Source: Flavobacterium sp. (GTDB lineage: Bacteria > Bacteroidota > Bacteroidia > Flavobacteriales > Flavobacteriaceae). Taken from it: a stretch of 9,211 bases of DNA. The translations under genes and the position numbers were made by a program. Every line of letters starts with the position of its first letter. The first letter of the stretch is position 1. Below the pieces are notes generated by a model. The model was not told the DNA's origin, made no database searches, and saw nothing but the letters and a program-made list of their open reading frames with translations. The stretch spans positions 1 through 9,211 of the forward strand of contig JAGORP010000088.1 of assembly GCA_018062725.1 (NCBI GenBank), in the 5' to 3' direction. Below, one piece after another: positions 6,965-9,211 of the stretch.

Positions 6965-7002
6965 GTGGAACAGAGGGATAAGTAAAAAGGGATAAGGCAT
7001 AA

Positions 7003-7090
7003 GTCATTGCGAGGAGTTCCGAGAGCTTTCGGAACGACGAAGTAATCTGTTGTTTGTAAAGATTGCTTCGTCGTTCCTCCTCGCAATGAC
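7003..7090. repeat. Large imperfect inverted repeat with a nested mini-hairpin (REP/BIME-like)
   Basis: The right arm (7060-7090, 31 bases) pairs with the left arm, which is split into 7003-7015 and 7031-7048. All 31 positions match except one G-T wobble (T at 7043). The 15 bases at 7016-7030 interrupt the left arm. Together with the next five bases they form their own hairpin: GTTCCGA (7016-7022), loop GAGCTT, TCGGAAC (7029-7035). The main loop is 7049-7059. The folded form would be a long stem with a side arm. It fills most of the 140 bp between mutS2 and the DCC-family gene, and its right arm matches the half copy at 2083-2107. It resembles the GTCATTGCGAGGA-type intergenic palindromes known from many bacteria. 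Confidence 0.9.
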
Positions 7091-7104
7091 GTAAAAGAAT
7101 AATT

Positions 7105-7518
7105 ATGGAAAAACTTCCAAAAGACAAAAAAATAATCCTGTTTGATGGGGTGTGCAATTTGTGCAACTCCTCGGTGCAATATATTATTAAGAGAGATTCG
7201 AAAGATGTCTTTCGGTTTGTGTCATTGCAGTCGGAATTAGGGCAAGAAATACTACAATATTTAGGCATTGCCAACCGAAACATTGACAGCATTGTATTGT
7301 ATGAACCCGGCAGAGCCTATTATTACAAATCGGGTGCGATTATAGAAATTGCTAAAGAAATGCCGTATTTGAGTTGGTTTACCATTTTTCGTTTTGTACC
7401 CACTTCCCTACGTGATACGCTTTATGACTTCATCGCTAAAAACCGCTACAAATGGTATGGTAAACAAGAATCGTGTATGATTCCTACAACGGAGTTGAAA
7501 GCGAAGTTTTTGGAGTAA
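7105..7518 (+). CDS. DCC-family thiol-disulfide oxidoreductase (DUF393)
   Basis: This 137-residue protein belongs to the DUF393/DCC family, small thioredoxin-fold-like proteins thought to exchange thiols and disulfides. The family motif DxxCxxC is at D14-C17-C20 in ILFDGVCNLCNSSVQYI (11-27), directly after the first strand. The C-terminal signature is also present: FRFVPTSLRDTLYDFIAKNR (95-114), then YKWYGK (115-120) and C124. The length is normal for the family. There is no signal peptide, so the cytoplasm is expected. It follows mutS2 after 140 bp that are mostly inverted repeat, with no clear TAnnTTTG box in the remaining bases, so it may depend on read-through from mutS2. The start at 7105 is the only one giving the full first strand, and its leader is A-rich. 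Partner and substrate are unknown. Confidence 0.92.
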   Translation: MEKLPKDKKIILFDGVCNLCNSSVQYIIKRDSKDVFRFVSLQSELGQEILQYLGIANRNIDSIVLYEPGRAYYYKSGAIIEIAKEMPYLSWFTIFRFVPTSLRDTLYDFIAKNRYKWYGKQESCMIPTTELKAKFLE

Positions 7519-7538
7519 GCACCTATTCTAAAATAAAA

Positions 7539-7565
7539 AAAGCCAATCTGTTATAGATTGGCTTT
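7539..7565 (-). terminator. Rho-independent terminator shared by csp and the DCC gene
   Basis: AAAGCCAATCT (7539-7549) and AGATTGGCTTT (7555-7565) form a perfect 11 bp stem with a 5-base loop. Read on the minus strand, the stem leads into a run of T with one A (7 T, A, 4 T), so it is a strong terminator for the cold-shock gene, whose stop lies 23 bp before it. On the plus strand only TTTACTTG follows, so termination of the DCC-family transcript there should be weaker. Confidence 0.9.
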
Positions 7566-7588
7566 ACTTGTAATAAGTAAAATATATC

Positions 7589-7780
7589 TTAGATAAGGTT
7601 TACATTGGTTGCAGTTGGTCCTTTTTGTCCGTTTTCCACAGAGTAAGATACCGAGTCATCCTCACGTACTGATTGGTTAAGACCTGTAACATGTACAAAT
7701 ACATCATTACCACCATCGTTTGGAGTAATAAATCCGAAGCCTTTTGCTTCATTGAAAAACTTAATTGTTCCTTCGTTCAT
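7589..7780 (-). CDS. csp: Cold-shock protein (CspA family)
   Basis: This 63-residue protein is a single cold-shock domain that binds single-stranded RNA and DNA and melts RNA structure, acting as an RNA chaperone in the cytoplasm. RNP1 is KGFGFI (13-18) and RNP2 is VFVH (27-30). The usual KWFN before RNP1 is KFFN here, a conservative Trp-to-Phe change, and the C-terminus ATNVNLI is typical. The size is slightly below the common 65-70 residues. It is transcribed alone: a TATCTTTG box lies 24-31 bases upstream of the start, and a strong hairpin terminator follows the stop. The leader from that box would be only about 17 bases, so a long cold-responsive 5' UTR as in E. coli cspA is not supported unless a second promoter lies farther upstream. 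Confidence 0.97.
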   Translation of the reverse strand: MNEGTIKFFNEAKGFGFITPNDGGNDVFVHVTGLNQSVREDDSVSYSVENGQKGPTATNVNLI

Positions 7781-7803
7781 AAAAATTGTGTATTAATAAA
7801 GAT

Positions 7804-7811
7804 CAAAGATA
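7804..7811 (-). promoter_or_regulatory. Probable -7 promoter box for csp
   Basis: The minus strand reads TATCTTTG, a full match to TAnnTTTG, about 24 bases upstream of the csp start. No TTG is seen 17-23 bases farther upstream, where the sequence is almost pure A and T. The predicted transcription start is near 7797. Confidence 0.6.
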
Positions 7812-7844
7812 CAGCTTATTTTGTTTAATTTTTATTATTTAATT

Positions 7845-7903
7845 AAAAACTTTAAATTATTTTCAAAAAAAACTTTAAAATAATATATTTTTTTAAAGTT
7901 TTT
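7845..7903. repeat. AT-rich block with AAAAACTTTAAA repeated directly and inverted
   Basis: AAAAACTTTAAA occurs at 7845-7856 and again at 7868-7879, and its reverse complement is at 7892-7903. The second and third copies form a 13 bp inverted repeat (7868-7880 with 7891-7903) around a 10-base loop. The block is nearly all A and T and lies 35-90 bp upstream of the csp -7 box. It could be a curved or upstream-activating tract for csp, a regulator site, or a weak plus-strand terminator (GAGTTTTTTTA follows). No function is shown. Confidence 0.55.
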
Positions 7904-8049
7904 GAGTTTTTTTATTGTAGACTTGGATACGATTGACACTGATGTTTCGTAACCTGTCAAAGGGCAGAGCCGTAAAAGTGACGTTTTATTTTAAATACAG
8001 ACACTTGCGAAATGCTCGTGCTAGCATAAGGACATTTTAAGACTAACCC
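7904..8049. other. Gene-free block of more balanced composition, function unknown
   Basis: This is the middle of the 338 bp gap (7781-8118). From about 7921 the base composition is visibly less AT-rich than the block beside csp. It contains small inverted repeats: TTGACA (7933-7938) with TGTCAA (7955-7960), AAGTG (7976-7980) with CACTT (8002-8006), and ATGCT (8012-8016) with AGCAT (8023-8027). A 32-codon frame (7942-8040) has no family signature. It could be a small RNA, a long leader or a degraded repeat. No tRNA or known riboswitch pattern is recognised. Confidence 0.35.
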
Positions 8050-8067
8050 AACTGACATTTGTCAGTT
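8050..8067. promoter_or_regulatory. 18 bp palindrome, possible operator of Crp/Fnr-type spacing
   Basis: AACTGACATTTGTCAGTT has 8-base arms around a 2-base centre. The inner part, CTGAC-N4-GTCAG, has the 5-4-5 geometry of Fnr-family sites (E. coli Fnr: TTGAT-N4-ATCAA), though the bases differ. Its centre (8058.5) is about 40 bp upstream of the transcription start predicted from the box at 8088, the usual place for a class II activator. A T run follows, so a 7 bp terminator hairpin is an alternative reading. Confidence 0.5.
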
Positions 8068-8087
8068 TTTATCTCGTTTTTAAGCGG

Positions 8088-8095
8088 TATCTTTA
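8088..8095 (+). promoter_or_regulatory. Possible -7 box for the 45-residue membrane miniprotein
   Basis: TATCTTTA matches TAnnTTTG at all but the last position. The nearest TTG (8059-8061) is 26 bases upstream, outside the usual 17-23, and lies within the palindrome. A weak promoter helped by an activator would fit. The start codon at 8119 is about 20 bases after the predicted transcription start. Confidence 0.4.
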
Positions 8096-8118
8096 ATTAA
8101 CCTTTTAAACAAAACCGT

Positions 8119-8256
8119 ATGAAACATTTAGTATTGCCTTTGTATTCTTGGGATAATGGCGCCTTTATTATGATTGTAGTCTTCGGACTGGTTGTGGCTG
8201 GCTTACTGGGCGTTATCATGCTCATGATGAACAGTGATAAAAAGAAAAAAGACTAA
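8119..8256 (+). CDS. Single-pass membrane miniprotein (45 residues), unrecognised
   Basis: An ATG at 8119 opens a 45-residue frame that ends in TAA at 8254-8256. It has a short N-terminal part (MKHLVLPLYSWDNG), one strongly hydrophobic helix (about residues 15-37, IMIVVFGLVVAGLLGVIMLM) and a basic tail (SDKKKKD). The positive-inside rule would put the Lys-rich tail in the cytoplasm. The helix has several small residues (G23, A27, G28, G31) that could pack against a partner helix, as in small subunits of membrane complexes. I do not recognise the family. The evidence that it is real is its setting: a promoter-like box and palindrome upstream, an A-rich leader and a strong terminator overlapping its last codons, with no other gene between. 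Its role is unknown; a small accessory subunit of a membrane enzyme is only a guess. Confidence 0.72.
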   Translation: MKHLVLPLYSWDNGAFIMIVVFGLVVAGLLGVIMLMMNSDKKKKD

Positions 8257-8277
8257 GCGGGAGCTTGGTCTTTTTTT
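8247..8277 (+). terminator. Rho-independent terminator of the miniprotein gene
   Basis: AAAAGACTAAGC (8247-8258) pairs with GCTTGGTCTTTT (8263-8274) over 12 bp with one U-G wobble, around a GGGA loop, and runs into seven T (8271-8277). The left arm includes the last codons and the stop of the 45-residue frame, so the terminator and the gene are tightly joined. Confidence 0.9.
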
Positions 8278-8324
8278 ATGGTATTTTTCAAAGTTAGGAG
8301 TCTTTGCTAAATTTAAGCAAGGTT

Positions 8325-8421
8325 GGAAATCTGCGCTATCGGGTTTAGCACGGATTGCAAATCCGCGCTATCGAGTTGGATTGGAAATCTGCGCTAACGA
8401 GATTGGAAATCTGCGCTAACG
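8325..8421. repeat. Cluster of four degenerate 17-base repeats
   Basis: The unit GGAAATCTGCGCTAACG or a close variant begins at 8325, 8357, 8383 and 8405, so the steps shrink (32, 26, 22). Units 3 and 4 are identical, unit 1 ends TATCG, and unit 2 has GCAAATCC in place of GGAAATCT. Unit 2 is part of a true palindrome, CGGATT-GCA-AATCCG (8351-8365), which the G in the other units destroys. Most of the 187 bp between the terminator and the next gene is this cluster. From memory it belongs to a repeat type common between Bacteroidota genes. Copy number cannot be checked here. Confidence 0.8.
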
Positions 8422-8443
8422 GGTGTACGCTAATTTGTTTATT

Positions 8444-9172
8444 CTAAATGTTCGGATAAAAGAATTCTTGAATATCAATTAATGTACTTCTACGCATTTG
8501 AACTAAATCTTCTGTTTTTTTGATAAATATTCCTAAAGAATTTTCATTATAAACTAATTTCATTTCGTTTGAATAATCAATTGTCAAGTACATATCTCCT
8601 TCTAATTTAAAAAAAGGAATTTCTAATTTTCCTTTTACTTTAACTCCACGATTAACAATCAATCCAGTAACCAATTTTTGTTTAATAGTATCTTCATTTT
8701 TTTCTTTTGAAGATACTTTTGCATAGGCAATCATCATTTTTGTCCATTCCCCTTGGTCTATCAAATACCAACTTACCTTATTAAAATCAATCCCTTGTTC
8801 ATTTATCCATCCATAACTTGTAAAGGCTAAAAGTATTTGCTTCTTTCCATTAAGTTCAGGATTATCTGCTGGTGTAAACTCTTGTATTTTAAACGTAAGA
8901 ACTGTGGTTTTGGATAAATCTTTAGCTTTTTTACCATTAAAGTCAATTGTTTTTAATGAAAATGTTGATATTTCCGAATGATTTGACAACAACCATTGTG
9001 TTGCCGTTAATTCCATTCTTTCTTGCATATCCTCAATAGCCATAATACCTGCTCCTATTGCTGCAACTCCTCCAACTACAGCCGCTGCAGCTGCTGCATT
9101 ATTTTGAGCTTGAATGTTTTTTGGCAATACACTGAATAAAATGATTAAGGATAGGATTAAAGTTTTTTTCAT
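8444..9172 (-). CDS. Secreted protein of unknown function
   Basis: I do not recognise this 242-residue protein. It begins with a clear signal peptide: MKKT, a hydrophobic core (LILSLIILFSVL) and a probable signal peptidase I site after QAQ (about residue 23). There is no lipobox Cys, so it should be released to the periplasm or beyond. Next comes an Ala/Gly-rich stretch (about 26-45, AAAAAAVVGGVAAIGAGIMA) like a glycine-zipper helix, which could insert into or pack on a membrane. The remaining 190 residues are a mixed, beta-rich charged sequence with no Cys and no motif that I know. The gene uses very AT-rich codons, noticeably more so than ung or mutS2. It converges with the miniprotein unit across the repeat cluster. 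Only 39 bp of its upstream region are in the window, and they hold no clear TAnnTTTG box. Confidence 0.8.
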   Translation of the reverse strand: MKKTLILSLIILFSVLPKNIQAQNNAAAAAAVVGGVAAIGAGIMAIEDMQERMELTATQWLLSNHSEISTFSLKTIDFNGKKAKDLSKTTVLTFKIQEFTPADNPELNGKKQILLAFTSYGWINEQGIDFNKVSWYLIDQGEWTKMMIAYAKVSSKEKNEDTIKQKLVTGLIVNRGVKVKGKLEIPFFKLEGDMYLTIDYSNEMKLVYNENSLGIFIKKTEDLVQMRRSTLIDIQEFFYPNI

Positions 9173-9211
9173 TATTTGGTTATTTAGGTTATTGATATAC
9201 TAAGTATTAAT

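Noticed and set aside
6541..7000. Ser/Phe-rich minus-strand frames opposite the end of mutS2
   Set aside because: They are the reverse complement of the Lys/Glu-rich coiled coil, which naturally gives long Phe/Ser/Leu frames.
6915..7292. Two minus-strand frames (6915-7292 and 6937-7179) across the mutS2/DCC junction
   Set aside because: Each runs through the inverted repeat and antisense to real genes. Segments such as LRHCEEE and SLRGGTTKQS are the familiar translation of this repeat and would give false database hits.
7942..8040. 32-codon plus-strand frame with a basic product
   Set aside because: It has no family signature and no good promoter box or leader. A frame of this length is expected by chance. 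Kept only as a note within the unexplained block.
8304..8320. Small hairpin TTGCT/AGCAA after the miniprotein terminator
   Set aside because: Only five pairs with a 7-base centre in AT-rich sequence, likely by chance.
8234..8419. 61-residue plus-strand frame (ARIANPR and EICAN segments)
   Set aside because: Its second half is just the translated 17-mer repeats and its first part overlaps the terminator and the miniprotein end. Peptides of this kind are typical of spurious frames over Bacteroidota repeats.
8325..8421. CRISPR array
   Set aside because: Units are degenerate, gaps between 17-base units are only 5-15 bases and uneven, and no cas gene is present.

Overview
The window looks like a chromosomal segment of a Bacteroidota bacterium, most likely a Flavobacterium or close relative. 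The evidence is an AT-rich genome, almost no Shine-Dalgarno sequences before the starts, -7 promoter boxes of the TAnnTTTG type, a MutS2 without its Smr domain, a cold-shock protein with the FFN variant, and several intergenic repeat types that I recall as common in this group. I see no phage, insertion sequence, CRISPR array, rRNA or tRNA. No genus can be fixed without a search.

Layout. Positions 1-2073 hold a tight plus-strand run: the tail of an unrecognised gene, a DinB-family protein, two tandem paralogous GNAT acetyltransferases and a small protein with a possible transglutaminase-like Cys/His/Asp triad. The junctions are 1-4 bp overlaps or a 2 bp gap, so these are probably one transcript. 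A half copy of a palindromic repeat (2083-2107) precedes a cytoplasmic periplasmic-binding-protein-like gene (2111-2956). A membrane-anchored transglutaminase-like gene follows (2983-3930). A short repeat fills the gap to the convergent ung gene (uracil-DNA glycosylase, minus strand). ung is divergent from mutS2 (4796-6964), which is followed by a large imperfect inverted repeat (7003-7090) and a DCC-family thiol-disulfide oxidoreductase. A hairpin terminator separates that gene from a minus-strand cold-shock gene.

The 338 bp from 7781 to 8118 hold the csp promoter, an AT-rich block with repeated and inverted motifs, a block of more balanced composition of unknown function, and an 18 bp palindrome in front of a 45-residue membrane miniprotein (8119-8256). 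The miniprotein has its own promoter-like box and a strong terminator, so it looks like a complete small transcription unit. A cluster of four degenerate 17-mers follows, then a secreted protein of unknown function on the minus strand (8444-9172).

How the genes work together. ung and mutS2 are nucleic-acid maintenance genes that share a divergent promoter region. The first run groups small enzymes of modification type, but I cannot show that they form one pathway. I found no convincing new multi-gene system. The best candidates for something undescribed are the miniprotein unit with its Fnr-like palindrome, the nested inverted repeat after mutS2, and the Cys/His/Asp protein at 1576-2073.
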